Origin: Citricoccus sp. K5
Lineage (GTDB): Bacteria; Actinomycetota; Actinomycetes; Actinomycetales; Micrococcaceae
NCBI RefSeq assembly: GCF_902506195.1
Contig: NZ_LR732817.1
Location: 1,440,909 to 1,504,908 of the forward strand
Direction of reading: 5' to 3'
DNA length: 64,000 nt
The notes under the pieces were generated by a model. It made no database searches. It was not told the origin of the DNA and saw only the letters and a program-made list of their open reading frames with translations. The position numbers and the translations under genes were made by a program. Position 1 is the first letter of the stretch, and each line of letters opens with the position of its first letter. Below, piece by piece: positions 20,047-28,636 of the stretch.

Positions 20047-20368
20047 CCGTCAGGGGGTCGGCTGCCGACTACCAGTACCGCCGTTGCACTCCTGACCGGC
20101 CATTGCGTACCGGAGGAGTGTCCGAGTTGCGCCGGGGTATGCGGCGTCATCCGTCGGCGTGCTGGTGTTGTGGATATCTGTGACGTGGTTCATGGGGGTT
20201 TGTTTAGACTGGTCGGGGGCCTGGCAGGCGGGATCTGGCTGGGCTGCTGTGTTGATGAGTGCTGATGAGTGTTGGCGAGCCGTGGGGACGGCGTACTGCC
20301 TCGTCTGGGAATGAGTTGGTTTCCGGGTTCGTGGTCGGTGGCCCTGTGGCCCTGAGGGAGGGGTCTGC
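20047..20368. other. Intergenic stretch before the DUF6318-like gene, lower GC, with 10-bp tandem repeat
   Basis: No gene is supported here. The base composition falls compared with the upstream gene. TAGACT at 20215-20220 could be a -10. Three 10-bp units at 20250-20279 (TGTTGATGAG, TGCTGATGAG, TGTTGGCGAG) form a short imperfect tandem repeat in what would be the 5' UTR. A GAGGGAGGGG site precedes the next ATG. Confidence 0.5.
20250..20279. repeat. Three-unit 10-bp tandem repeat
   Basis: TGTTGATGAG, TGCTGATGAG and TGTTGGCGAG follow each other without gaps. The first two differ at one position, and the third differs from the first at two positions. Confidence 0.7.
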
Positions 20369-21100
20369 ATGACCGATCCGGTGAATCGTCCTGTCCGACT
20401 GGCAGAGTGCGCGTCGAAGCCTTGGCTGAAGGTACGCTCATGGCGCGGTTCTGCGGTGGCAGGTGTGGCCGCACTGGGGCTGATATTGACCGCGTGTTCC
20501 GGGGATGGGGGAGACGGCGGATCTCCGTCGGGATCTCCGAGCGCTACAGAGGTCTCGACCAGTTCTGGGTCGCCAAGCGGCTCCGCCCCGGACAGCGCAT
20601 CTCCAAGCGCAACCGATTTTGGTTCATATGAGCCAGCCACAGAGACCTCGCCGGCGAAAAACGTGCCGGTCCCGGAAAAGCCGGAAGCGGTGAAAGAGCC
20701 AACGGAGGAGGGGCTTGAGGCTGCGGTCGAGTACTGGTGGGAAACCGAACACTTTCTCAAGGCCACTGGCGACTCCAGCCCTATGGGCGAAGTGTCCAAT
20801 GATGACTGCATCGCATGCCAGGACCTCATTGAGGACTGGACGTGGGTGTATGAGGAGGGAGGCTGGGCAATGGTGGATGCTGCCGACATCGATGTCCGCG
20901 TAGCTAGCGTTGACGATGTTGGAGGCACCTTCATCTTTTTCGCATCAGAGGAGCCCGGCGAAGTTTTCCAGCCAGATGGAACACGCGTCGAAGGCGCCAG
21001 CTCGACTGGATCTAAGGACATCGCCTGGACTGGATCCGCGACGTTTGTCGAGGAATTCGACGCCTGGCTGATCGACGAATTGTCAGTCGAAGGTTCCTGA
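20369..21100 (+). CDS. Lipoprotein with DUF6318-like domain
   Basis: The 243-residue protein has a basic start, a hydrophobic helix and the lipobox LILTAC (Cys about residue 43). A Ser/Gly/Pro-rich spacer (about 44-95) leads to a compact C-terminal domain with an EEGLEAAVEYWWETEHFLK helix and a CIACQ dicysteine, the pattern I associate with DUF6318 of Arthrobacter relatives. It is predicted to be anchored to the outer face of the membrane. Its function is unknown. The next gene begins two bases after its stop and encodes a secreted PKD protein, so the two form a translationally coupled pair. Codon use is less GC-biased than in the flanking genes. Confidence 0.75.
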   Translation: MTDPVNRPVRLAECASKPWLKVRSWRGSAVAGVAALGLILTACSGDGGDGGSPSGSPSATEVSTSSGSPSGSAPDSASPSATDFGSYEPATETSPAKNVPVPEKPEAVKEPTEEGLEAAVEYWWETEHFLKATGDSSPMGEVSNDDCIACQDLIEDWTWVYEEGGWAMVDAADIDVRVASVDDVGGTFIFFASEEPGEVFQPDGTRVEGASSTGSKDIAWTGSATFVEEFDAWLIDELSVEGS

Positions 21101-21102
21101 CG

Positions 21103-22116
21103 ATGGATAGATCTCGGGTTCCACTATTTGCTGTCTTGGTTGCTTTCTTTATTTTCACACTGACACTCGGGGCTGGTCCGTCGTTAGGCGTATCAGTCTC
21201 TGTGACCAAGAACTGGAACGACATCAATGCAAATACGGGAGAGAACACTATTGATGTCACGGTCACGTCGGAAACCACCGGGGAATCAGACCCGAATACA
21301 GGGGATGAGTCGCAGCGAGGCGAACGTACTAGTTCTCTAGTAGATCAATCGTCCGGAAGCCAAGAACCATTGGACCCGGAGCGCATCATTTCCATTACGC
21401 AACCTTATTGCTTTTCCTTGGACGGTACCGGACAACTCGATTGTTTTGAGACTGCCTCGATCGTCTGTGGTGACGAAGGCAGCCAATGGGTGATTCAGGC
21501 ACAGTACCCGGCGAATGATCTTGCCGCTATCGAGCGTGTCGGCTCACCGTTTTGTTCGGATCCGGCCGAGCCGGTGATATTAGATCCCGCTTCCGGGACT
21601 TCGGATACTCCGCCGATGCCGGTGGTGACGTTGGCTGATTTCCGGGCCTTGGATATTGCCCCGTCGGAGATCGAGTCTGACTCCGGTGGCTTTGGTTTGA
21701 TTCGGGGGAATACGAATTTCTTCGCGACTGAGGAGGACCAGACGTTGAACACCACGATGTTGGGTCAGCAGGTGGCGATTCAGGCGGTTCCGGTGCAGTG
21801 GACCTGGGACTACGGGGACGGCTCGGAGCAGTTGTCGAATCCGTACCCGGGTGGGCCGCAGGTGGAGTTCAACCAGGAGACCACCACCAGCCATGTCTAC
21901 GAGGACACCGGCCAATACGCAGTGGGGCTGACCACGTCCTACCGGGGGCAGTTTTCCGTCAATGATGGGCCGTGGATCGCGATCCCGGGCACTGCCGAGG
22001 TCCCGAGTGCACCGGTCACCGCGGACATCTGGCGGTCCCAGTCCAAGAACGTCGCCGACGACTGCCACGAAAACCCCGAAGGTTGGGCCTGCGGCAACCC
22101 CTTCGTCGACGGATAA
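21103..22116 (+). CDS. Secreted PKD-domain protein of unknown function
   Basis: The 337-residue product starts with a signal peptide (PLFAVLVAFFIFTLTLGAG). The middle is not recognised. A PKD fold follows at about residues 220-295, with the diagnostic WTWDYGDGSEQ and SHVYEDTGQYAVGL. The C-terminus ends in a small cysteine pair (DDCHENPEGWACG). PKD domains usually mediate extracellular binding. The gene follows the DUF6318-like lipoprotein by two bases. The first half is visibly more AT-rich than the second, which hints at a mosaic origin. No enzyme domain was seen. Confidence 0.72.
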   Translation: MDRSRVPLFAVLVAFFIFTLTLGAGPSLGVSVSVTKNWNDINANTGENTIDVTVTSETTGESDPNTGDESQRGERTSSLVDQSSGSQEPLDPERIISITQPYCFSLDGTGQLDCFETASIVCGDEGSQWVIQAQYPANDLAAIERVGSPFCSDPAEPVILDPASGTSDTPPMPVVTLADFRALDIAPSEIESDSGGFGLIRGNTNFFATEEDQTLNTTMLGQQVAIQAVPVQWTWDYGDGSEQLSNPYPGGPQVEFNQETTTSHVYEDTGQYAVGLTTSYRGQFSVNDGPWIAIPGTAEVPSAPVTADIWRSQSKNVADDCHENPEGWACGNPFVDG

Positions 22117-22155
22117 TCTGGCGCTGGCGCAGAAGTCACCGGAGGGACAGCCACG

Positions 22156-23826
22156 TTATCGGGATTGGAGGTCTCGGCGGCGGTAGCCCCAGAATCCCAC
22201 CGCCGTGAGTGCCACGGCGATGGCCGTCATCGCCAGCAACGGTGCCGCCTCGGCGTCCTGTCCGGGTAGGGCCGGCGTGTGTGTGAAGGGGGAGAGGTCC
22301 AGGGCCCAGTCCGGCAGCTGAAGCAGGTCGCCGAGGAACAGGGCCAGGGCGATCCATACGACGAACAACCAGGCGAGCAAGGTCCACCGGGGCTGGAATC
22401 CGAACAGGGCCAGGGCCAGTGAGGTGGCCACCAGCAATGCCGGCAGGTAAGCCGCGGCGGCGAGGGCCATCTCCCCGACCCAGTGCGCGTCCCCGGTGCC
22501 CGCCCAGACCCCCACGCCGACGCCGACGCCTCCGAGCAGGGTGAGGAGGGCGACCTCGATAATCACCGTGACGGACCACCCCGCCAGATAGCCGGAACGC
22601 GTGCGGCCGGAGACGAGCAGCAGTTCCGATCTACCGGTAGACTCCTCACCCTGCAGGGCCAGGATGCCGGAGACCCCCAGGATCAGCGGGGCGATCATCA
22701 CGAAGGACAGGATGACCGCTGCGAACTCTGCGGTCAGGTCCGTACCTTCCACGGCGATCCACTCGGCGAGAGCCGGGTTCTCTTCCAGCATGTCGTCGAG
22801 CGAATTGGCCAGGGCCCCCATCGCGATGGCAAAGAAGAACACGCCGACGCCCCATGCCAGGGCCGAGCCTCGCTGGAGTCGCCCGGCCAGGCCGGCGATG
22901 GAGTGCAAGCTGCCGGCCGCCGTCGCCGGTCCGCGGCGTGCCGGACGCAGTCCGGCACCGAGATCACGCCGGTGGGACAAGATGATGGCCAGCGCAAACA
23001 GGACAACGATCACGGCAAGGGACACGGCCAGCGGCCACCAACGCAGGTCCACGAAGAGACGAGTCTGTTGGGCCCAGGCGAAGGGGGAGAACCAGGACAG
23101 CCAGGAACCGGTGTTCTCGATCACGTCACCCACGCCTCGGAGCAGGTAGGCCACGGCAACTCCCGCCATGGCCATGCCGGTGGCGCTGCGGGCGTGCTCG
23201 GTCAGCTGGGCGGCCACAGTGGCCAGGGCAGCGAAGACCAATCCGGTCAGGGCGGTGCCGGATCCAAGGGCCAGCGAACTGTCCAGTCCCAGGTCCTCAT
23301 GGCCGACGGAGACCAGCCCAAGAGTGGTGGCCGCACCGACGAGGAAGCAGGCCAGCGCCACGGTCCCGACTGCCGCAGTGGCCGGAGCAAAACGGCCGAC
23401 TGGAAGGGCTCGGATCATCTCCAAACGTCCGGATTCCTCCTCCGCGCGGGTGTGGCGGACTGCCAGGAGGATGCCCATGATGGCGGCAGTGAGGAACACG
23501 TAGAGGCTGAGCTCGTTGGCCACCATGGCACCGAAGGTGTAGTCGTCCGTAGCGAAGGCCGGCCCGGTCATCATGATGGTGGCCGGGTTGGTCAGCAGGG
23601 CACCGCGCGCCTGGATGGCCTCTTCGGTGGTGAAGGCCTGGTCCAGCGAGTACACCGATCCGTAGACGCCCAGCCCCACCGCGACCGTCCAGAGGAGGAT
23701 ACGGACCCGGTCGAGTCGGAGGTTGAGCCTCAGCAACGCGCCGGTCCCGGTGAACGGGGAACCGGCCTTCGGCGCCGCATGGGCCGGGCCAGCCCCCAGA
23801 GGACGACGCCGGCCGAGCGCCGTCAT
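22156..23826 (-). CDS. ABC exporter permease, duplicated ABC-2 type
   Basis: The 556-residue membrane protein has two homologous halves of about six helices each, separated by a cytoplasmic segment (SHRRDLGAGLRPARRG). This is the layout of actinobacterial polyketide-antibiotic (tetronasin-type) exporter permeases. The start codon overlaps the ATPase stop by four bases, so the two are coupled. With the upstream TetR gene it forms a self-regulated efflux operon. The substrate cannot be told from sequence; a drug or lipid-like compound is the usual guess. Confidence 0.85.
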   Translation of the reverse strand: MTALGRRRPLGAGPAHAAPKAGSPFTGTGALLRLNLRLDRVRILLWTVAVGLGVYGSVYSLDQAFTTEEAIQARGALLTNPATIMMTGPAFATDDYTFGAMVANELSLYVFLTAAIMGILLAVRHTRAEEESGRLEMIRALPVGRFAPATAAVGTVALACFLVGAATTLGLVSVGHEDLGLDSSLALGSGTALTGLVFAALATVAAQLTEHARSATGMAMAGVAVAYLLRGVGDVIENTGSWLSWFSPFAWAQQTRLFVDLRWWPLAVSLAVIVVLFALAIILSHRRDLGAGLRPARRGPATAAGSLHSIAGLAGRLQRGSALAWGVGVFFFAIAMGALANSLDDMLEENPALAEWIAVEGTDLTAEFAAVILSFVMIAPLILGVSGILALQGEESTGRSELLLVSGRTRSGYLAGWSVTVIIEVALLTLLGGVGVGVGVWAGTGDAHWVGEMALAAAAYLPALLVATSLALALFGFQPRWTLLAWLFVVWIALALFLGDLLQLPDWALDLSPFTHTPALPGQDAEAAPLLAMTAIAVALTAVGFWGYRRRDLQSR

Positions 23827-24830
23827 CGCGATCCCTCCCGCTGGCCCTGCTCAGGTTGGCGGTCTCGGTCCTCGTCGCCATCGCCGTAGTGACGCAGGAA
23901 GAGATCCTCCAGGGACGGCGGCGCGATCGTCAGGTTCTGCACCCCGGTATCGGCCAGTACGCCGAGCACCCGGGTCAGGTGGTGATGGTCGACGTCGAAG
24001 CGGACGCGCCCGTGATCGACGGCCAGGTCGTGGACGCCCTCAAGCCCATCCAGCCCATGCATCCCGGACGGTCCTGCGGTAGCGGGCGGGCCGGCGTCGA
24101 GGGTGGCATTCACCGTGGACCTGGTCAGGTGACGCAGGTCGTCCAAGGTGCCGCTTTCCACAGCCTTTCCCGCACGGATGATCGTGACCGTGTCACAGAG
24201 CTTCTCCACCTCAGCCAGGATGTGGCTGGACAGCAGCACGGTCCTGCCTTCGTCCCGGAGGGCGCGAACCTCGGCCTGGAAGATGGCCTCCATCAGGGGG
24301 TCCAGACCGGACGTGGGCTCGTCGAAGACGAACAGATCTGCATCCGAGGCGAGGGCGGCCACGAGGGCCACCTTCTGACGATTGCCCTTGGAGTACGTGC
24401 GGGCCTTCTTGGTCGGATCCAACTCGAAGCGTTCGAGCAGTTGCTCGCGGCGGACGCTGTTCGCGCGCTTGCCCTCCCGGCGGTGTTCCTGACCACCCAG
24501 ACGGGCCAGCACGTCGATGGCCTCACCACCGGTCAGGTTGGGCCACAAACTTGCGTCGCCGGGAACATAGGCGAGCCGACGGTGGATGGCGACCTGGTCC
24601 GCCCAGGCATCCTGACCCAGGACTCGGACCGTGCCCGAATCGGCTCGGAGCAGGCCCAGCAGAATGCGGATCGCGGTCGACTTACCGGCACCGTTCGGTC
24701 CGAGGAAACCCGTGACCTGGCCGGTGGGCACGTCCAGATCGAAGCCGTCGAGGGCACGGGTGGTGCCGAAGGTCTTGACCAGGCCCTTTGCGTCGACGGC
24801 GATCGCCGGCGTGGCTGGTTGGGAGGTCAT
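23823..24830 (-). CDS. ABC transporter ATP-binding protein
   Basis: The 335-residue ATPase has Walker A GPNGAGKSTAI near residue 44, the signature YSKGNRQKV (the usual LSGGQ is replaced, as is common in this drug-exporter subfamily) and Walker B DLFVFDEPTSGLDP. The C-terminal 100 residues form a regulatory extension. It energises the downstream permease. It overlaps the TetR gene upstream and the permease downstream by four bases each (ATGA), so the three genes are one operon. Confidence 0.92.
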   Translation of the reverse strand: MTSQPATPAIAVDAKGLVKTFGTTRALDGFDLDVPTGQVTGFLGPNGAGKSTAIRILLGLLRADSGTVRVLGQDAWADQVAIHRRLAYVPGDASLWPNLTGGEAIDVLARLGGQEHRREGKRANSVRREQLLERFELDPTKKARTYSKGNRQKVALVAALASDADLFVFDEPTSGLDPLMEAIFQAEVRALRDEGRTVLLSSHILAEVEKLCDTVTIIRAGKAVESGTLDDLRHLTRSTVNATLDAGPPATAGPSGMHGLDGLEGVHDLAVDHGRVRFDVDHHHLTRVLGVLADTGVQNLTIAPPSLEDLFLRHYGDGDEDRDRQPEQGQREGSR

Positions 24831-25492
24831 GATGTGGTCCTTTCGGTGCTCTGGGCAGAGCCCTGTCCCTCAAGGTAGGCATCCAACAGGGTGGAATCCG
24901 TGAGGAGCGGTTCGGTGAAGATCTCCAGGGTGGGCTGGAGGATACGGTCCACGTACGCGGCAAACCAGGCCGGCAACTCGGTCAGGTTCAGGGGGTCCTT
25001 CCCTGCGGGAAGGTTCAGCAGCAGGGATCCGAGTGCGAAGTCGGTGAGGAGGCGTGCCCTGGCAGTTTCGTCCCGGCTGGGGGAGACGGTGCCCGCGCGC
25101 ACGCCCTCCCTGAGGTAGTCGACCGTGTCTGCCACCATTCCTTCGACAAGCCGACTCGTGAGTTCACCACCGCTTTGCAAGCAGCGCAGGATGTAGCCGA
25201 CGAGAGGGGCATAGCCCTCAATCTGGGCCAATTGGGCCAACATCGCCGCGGGTGCGCCGGCGGGCAGCATCAGTTCGGCCTTGTTGACCCGGATCGAGGC
25301 CTGAACATAATCGTCACAGGCGCTGCGCAGCCCGGCGCGGGAACCGAAGTGGTGCATGATCAGCCCCGCGCTGACGCCGGCGTCAGAGGCGATGGAGCGC
25401 AGTGGGGCTTCCAGACCGTCCTGGGCGAACCGCAGGATGGCAGCGTCCCGGATCCGGGCCTTGGTGGTCTGATCATCGGATCCTGAACGCAT
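24827..25492 (-). CDS. TetR family transcriptional regulator
   Basis: The 221-residue protein starts MRSGSDDQTTKARIRDAA and has the TetR helix-turn-helix (PLRSIASDAGVSAGLIMHHFGSRAGL, where the second part is the recognition helix). An all-helical ligand domain follows. It heads the operon with the ABC ATPase and permease and probably represses it. The ATG at 25492 is preferred over an in-frame TTG at 25498, because TAGTGT lies seven bases upstream of the ATG and fits a leaderless start. Two direct repeats flank that -10. Confidence 0.88.
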   Translation of the reverse strand: MRSGSDDQTTKARIRDAAILRFAQDGLEAPLRSIASDAGVSAGLIMHHFGSRAGLRSACDDYVQASIRVNKAELMLPAGAPAAMLAQLAQIEGYAPLVGYILRCLQSGGELTSRLVEGMVADTVDYLREGVRAGTVSPSRDETARARLLTDFALGSLLLNLPAGKDPLNLTELPAWFAAYVDRILQPTLEIFTEPLLTDSTLLDAYLEGQGSAQSTERTTS

Positions 25493-25518
25493 GTTCAATA
25501 CACTAAACGTCTGTTCAA
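25486..25518. promoter_or_regulatory. Direct-repeat operator candidate around the TetR promoter
   Basis: AACGCATGTTCAA (25486-25498) and AACGTCTGTTCAA (25506-25518) match at 11 of 13 positions and start exactly 20 bases apart. The minus-strand -10 TAGTGT (25505 to 25500) lies between them, and the first copy covers the start codon. The arrangement suits autorepression. Direct rather than inverted repeats are unusual for a TetR protein. Confidence 0.55.
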
Positions 25519-25581
25519 AACGGCGTCAAGGGTTGAGAGTGACCGGGGGAGAAGGAGCCCGTCGCCTGGTCAATAAATCAT

Positions 25582-27036
25582 TCATCCACCCGAGGTAGTC
25601 ACCGGAAGGGGCAGGCTGGCATCGAGCATGTAGAAGGAGTCCGGATTGAAGTCGATGACGACCTCATCGCCGACGACCGCGTCTGGGACATTGGACAAGT
25701 CCAGCGTGATCACGTTGCGATGGTTGAGCAGGACCGGAACCTCCTGGCCGCCGACACTGAAGACCACCTGGGTCTCCCTGGCCGGGACATGGGTGATCAC
25801 CCCGACTTTCTTCGGGGCGCGGGTGGGCTCGGTGCAGCCGTAATCGATGCACCAGCCCGCAGGGAGGGTCTTGACCTGCTGGAGTTCCATGGTCCATGAG
25901 TAGACGCGGTTCTCGGCGCTGCCACCGAAGAACATCCCGCCGATCCGCAAGAGGTCGTAGTACAACGGATCGAGTTCGTTCAGCAGCACGTCGCTCGCGC
26001 CGGCATGGATGAGGGCATCCTGCCCCAATCCCGCGTCCCTGATCTGCGCTACGGCACCGTCAAAACGGGTCTTCTGGGCCACGGTGGTGTTGGTGGTGTC
26101 GCCAACCTGGATGGCGGCTGCATCGTGTTCCGTGACGCTGGAGAAGTGGGTGGCGATTCCGGTGAGTTCCAGGTGCTTGGCCTCCTCCACCGCACGGGCC
26201 AGCGGAAGCGCCTGGTCGGGGGTGACACCCTCCCGGCCCATCCCGGTGTCGACCCAGAGGTGGACCCGCAGCGTGCCACCCGTTCCCGCCACGATCTCTT
26301 CCGCCGCCGCGACCCAGGCCGGATCCGTGGCTGCGACCTCGATGTCGTAGTGCAGCATCAACGGGATGTCTTCGATCTGAGAGACATACAGGATGGCAAT
26401 CTTCGACTCGATGCCGGCTTCCCGGAGAGCGATGGCGTCGTCCAGCTTTGGGACGAAGAAGTAGTCGGGCTGGGCGGCCTCGTTGATGACCTTGCCGAAC
26501 ACGTCCACCGGTTCGCCGTTCTTCAGAACGGCGCCCAGCTGGACATCCTCAGGGAAGCCGGCGCGGATCTCCTCGGCATGCTTGCGCACGGTCTGCGTTT
26601 CCACCGTCAGGATCGGCATGTCCTGCGTGCCGTTCGTCGTGTAGGTATAGGACGCCGTCTCCGCGATGCGGTTCCCGTCGGCACTGAGGGCTACATCTAC
26701 CGTCCCCGGCACGTCGTGTTCCGGGGCGAGGCAGGCGTGCCGGAACGAGGCCTCGTCGAAGGCGCACTCGACGGCGGCCGCGTCGCCGAAGGCTGCCGTG
26801 ACGGGTCCATCGGGGGAGACGCCGGTGTCCACGAGGACGAGGTTGCCACCCTGCACCCCGCCGTGCGAAGGGGTCAGGGCGACGGAGCCGGTCGGGCGAC
26901 CCACGGCTTCCGCCTGCAGATTCGTGTTGCCGGCCTGCACACATCCGGCCAAGGCCAGCGCCGAGAGCCCCAGGACCGGGGTCACCAGCTTCCACGTCCG
27001 GCCGGACTGCGTGCCCACCTTGTTCTGTCGACCCAT
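25582..27036 (-). CDS. Exported lipoprotein with TIG domain and alanine-racemase fold
   Basis: The 484-residue product has a basic start, a hydrophobic segment and the lipobox LALAGC (Cys about residue 32). A domain of about 90 residues with TIG/IPT features follows (SHGGVQGGNLVLVDTG, VTAAFGDAAA, ASYTY end). The rest matches fold-type III alanine racemase. It has a barrel with AVLKNG in the PLP-lysine position, GIATHFSS, LLRIGGMFFGG, and a C-terminal beta domain with IDYGCT in the place of the catalytic tyrosine and VVGDEV near the end. Secreted broad-specificity amino-acid racemases are known, but a TIG fusion on a lipoprotein is unusual. The ATG at 27036 has GGAGGG 12 bases upstream. Confidence 0.8.
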   Translation of the reverse strand: MGRQNKVGTQSGRTWKLVTPVLGLSALALAGCVQAGNTNLQAEAVGRPTGSVALTPSHGGVQGGNLVLVDTGVSPDGPVTAAFGDAAAVECAFDEASFRHACLAPEHDVPGTVDVALSADGNRIAETASYTYTTNGTQDMPILTVETQTVRKHAEEIRAGFPEDVQLGAVLKNGEPVDVFGKVINEAAQPDYFFVPKLDDAIALREAGIESKIAILYVSQIEDIPLMLHYDIEVAATDPAWVAAAEEIVAGTGGTLRVHLWVDTGMGREGVTPDQALPLARAVEEAKHLELTGIATHFSSVTEHDAAAIQVGDTTNTTVAQKTRFDGAVAQIRDAGLGQDALIHAGASDVLLNELDPLYYDLLRIGGMFFGGSAENRVYSWTMELQQVKTLPAGWCIDYGCTEPTRAPKKVGVITHVPARETQVVFSVGGQEVPVLLNHRNVITLDLSNVPDAVVGDEVVIDFNPDSFYMLDASLPLPVTTSGG

Positions 27037-27361
27037 GAGAATCTTTTTCCCTCCGTGTTGATGCGATGGTGCGTTTCGGACCCAACGTCGAGAGAACTCT
27101 CGTGGGATGCACGATGGTGTCCACGATTGGACGCTATCCGGAGCCGTGGGCGGACTAACGAGTACCGTCCACCCGAATGCCACGTAGGCGACGACGAACC
27201 TGTCCGTAGGCCACGGCCGCCTGCCTTCACCCACCCGGATCAAACGCCGATAATCTACATTATGTCAACTTAAAGCTCCGCAACACTCTCCTGCCGTGAG
27301 GCGATGACCTCCCATCTGCTGCGCTTGACCCCGACGCAACGTCACGGTTTGGACTATCCGT
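27037..27361. promoter_or_regulatory. Divergent intergenic region, racemase / MFS-MerR
   Basis: No gene is supported in these 325 bases. Near 27243-27275 there is an AT-rich patch containing ACATTATGT, a near-palindrome, and a minus-strand TTGACA. The right end holds the MerR-type promoter described separately. Confidence 0.5.
27325..27355 (+). promoter_or_regulatory. MerR-type promoter with 19-bp spacer and dyad operator
   Basis: TTGACC (27325-27330) and TGGACT (27350-27355) are separated by 19 bases, the stretched spacing typical of MerR-controlled promoters. The spacer is occupied by a dyad, ACCCCGACG-CAA-CGTCACGGT (27328-27348), with 7 of 9 positions symmetrical. The -10 ends six bases before the MFS ATG, so the transcript would be leaderless. 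The merR gene is the second gene of this operon. Confidence 0.65.
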
Positions 27362-28636
27362 ATGTCTCTCGTACCCATCGCGTATCTCACGTCCTACGTC
27401 CTCTCCTTGCTGGGTAACTCGATCGCTGCGATCGCTTTGCCACTCATCGTGTTGCAGACCACCGGCAGCGCCCTCGGCGCGGGGACGGTGGCCGCGGCGA
27501 CGGCAATCCCGGCGGTTCTCGCCGGCATCCTTGCCGGCGTCTTGATCGACCGCATCAACCGTCGTACGGCGTCGGTGGTCGCCGACCTCATTTCGGCCGC
27601 GTCGATCGCGGCGCTACCGCTCGTCGACATGATCAGTGGTTTGACCCTGGGCTGGTTCGTGATCCTCGGCATCGTCGGCTCGTTGGGCGACGTCCCGGGC
27701 ATGACGGCACGTGAGGCGCTGATTCCCTCGATCCTGCGGCACAGCCGGGTCAGTGCCGAGCGTCTCCTCGGACTGCGCGAGAGCCTCGGTGCAGTGGCCA
27801 TATTGTTGGGGCCCGCAGCAGCTGGCATGCTCATGGTGATGTTCGACGGCTCCACGGTGCTGTGGATCACGGCCGCGACATCGCTCGCGGCAGCGCTCAC
27901 CACGATGCTCCTGCCGCGAGCCGTAGGCTCGTACTCCGGCGACGCGTCGCCGACATCGTCGCGCACGGCATGGTCGCAGCTGCGCGACGGTTGGAGTGTA
28001 CTGTTCCGGACGCCGTTCCTCATCGCGATCACCCTGTTGAGCATGGCCTCGGCTCTGGTGATCGCGGCAATGCAGGGACTCGTGCTGCCCGTGTTCTTCA
28101 CCGCTGAGGGACAGCCGGCCCTGTTGGGCTTCGTGCTCAGCGCACTTGCGGCCGGAACCCTGCTGGGCAGCGGTGCGTACGCGATCTTTGGCACGCGCGG
28201 GCGGCGGCGCGTCTGGTTCGTCACGGGACTTGTGGGCACGACGGTAGGCATCGCGACGATTGCGACACTCGGGTCGGTGTGGGTCGTGCTCGTGGGTGCG
28301 TTCATCATTGGTCTCGCGAGCGGATTGTTCAGCGCGCTCACCGGCGTGCTCCAGGTTGAGCGGATCCCGGAGGCAATGCGTGGCCGCATTATGGGGACGC
28401 AGAACGCGATGATGACCCTGGCGCCGTCGTTGGGCATCATGCTCGTGGGCGTGGTCACGGAGTTCGCGGGCCTGCAAGTGGCTGGGCTGACGCTACTCGG
28501 CGTGTGGGTCGTCGCGTTCGTGTATGCCCTCGCCACACGGTCACTCCGTAGACTCGAGCGATCAGAGATGGAAAGCGGCGGGTCCTCCCCCGTCGGTCCG
28601 AAGGCGGAGGCGGTGAACGCAGGTGCAGAGCGCTGA
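27362..28636 (+). CDS. MFS efflux transporter
   Basis: The 424-residue protein has about 12 membrane helices and the MFS motif A-like loop GVLIDRINRRTASVVADL after helix 2. It resembles the MFS_3 macrolide/siderophore exporter group. The gene overlaps the merR gene by 14 bases, so both are made from one transcript. A MerR regulator that senses the exported compound is the natural reading. The substrate is unknown. The ATG is set by the promoter six bases upstream. Confidence 0.87.
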   Translation: MSLVPIAYLTSYVLSLLGNSIAAIALPLIVLQTTGSALGAGTVAAATAIPAVLAGILAGVLIDRINRRTASVVADLISAASIAALPLVDMISGLTLGWFVILGIVGSLGDVPGMTAREALIPSILRHSRVSAERLLGLRESLGAVAILLGPAAAGMLMVMFDGSTVLWITAATSLAAALTTMLLPRAVGSYSGDASPTSSRTAWSQLRDGWSVLFRTPFLIAITLLSMASALVIAAMQGLVLPVFFTAEGQPALLGFVLSALAAGTLLGSGAYAIFGTRGRRRVWFVTGLVGTTVGIATIATLGSVWVVLVGAFIIGLASGLFSALTGVLQVERIPEAMRGRIMGTQNAMMTLAPSLGIMLVGVVTEFAGLQVAGLTLLGVWVVAFVYALATRSLRRLERSEMESGGSSPVGPKAEAVNAGAER

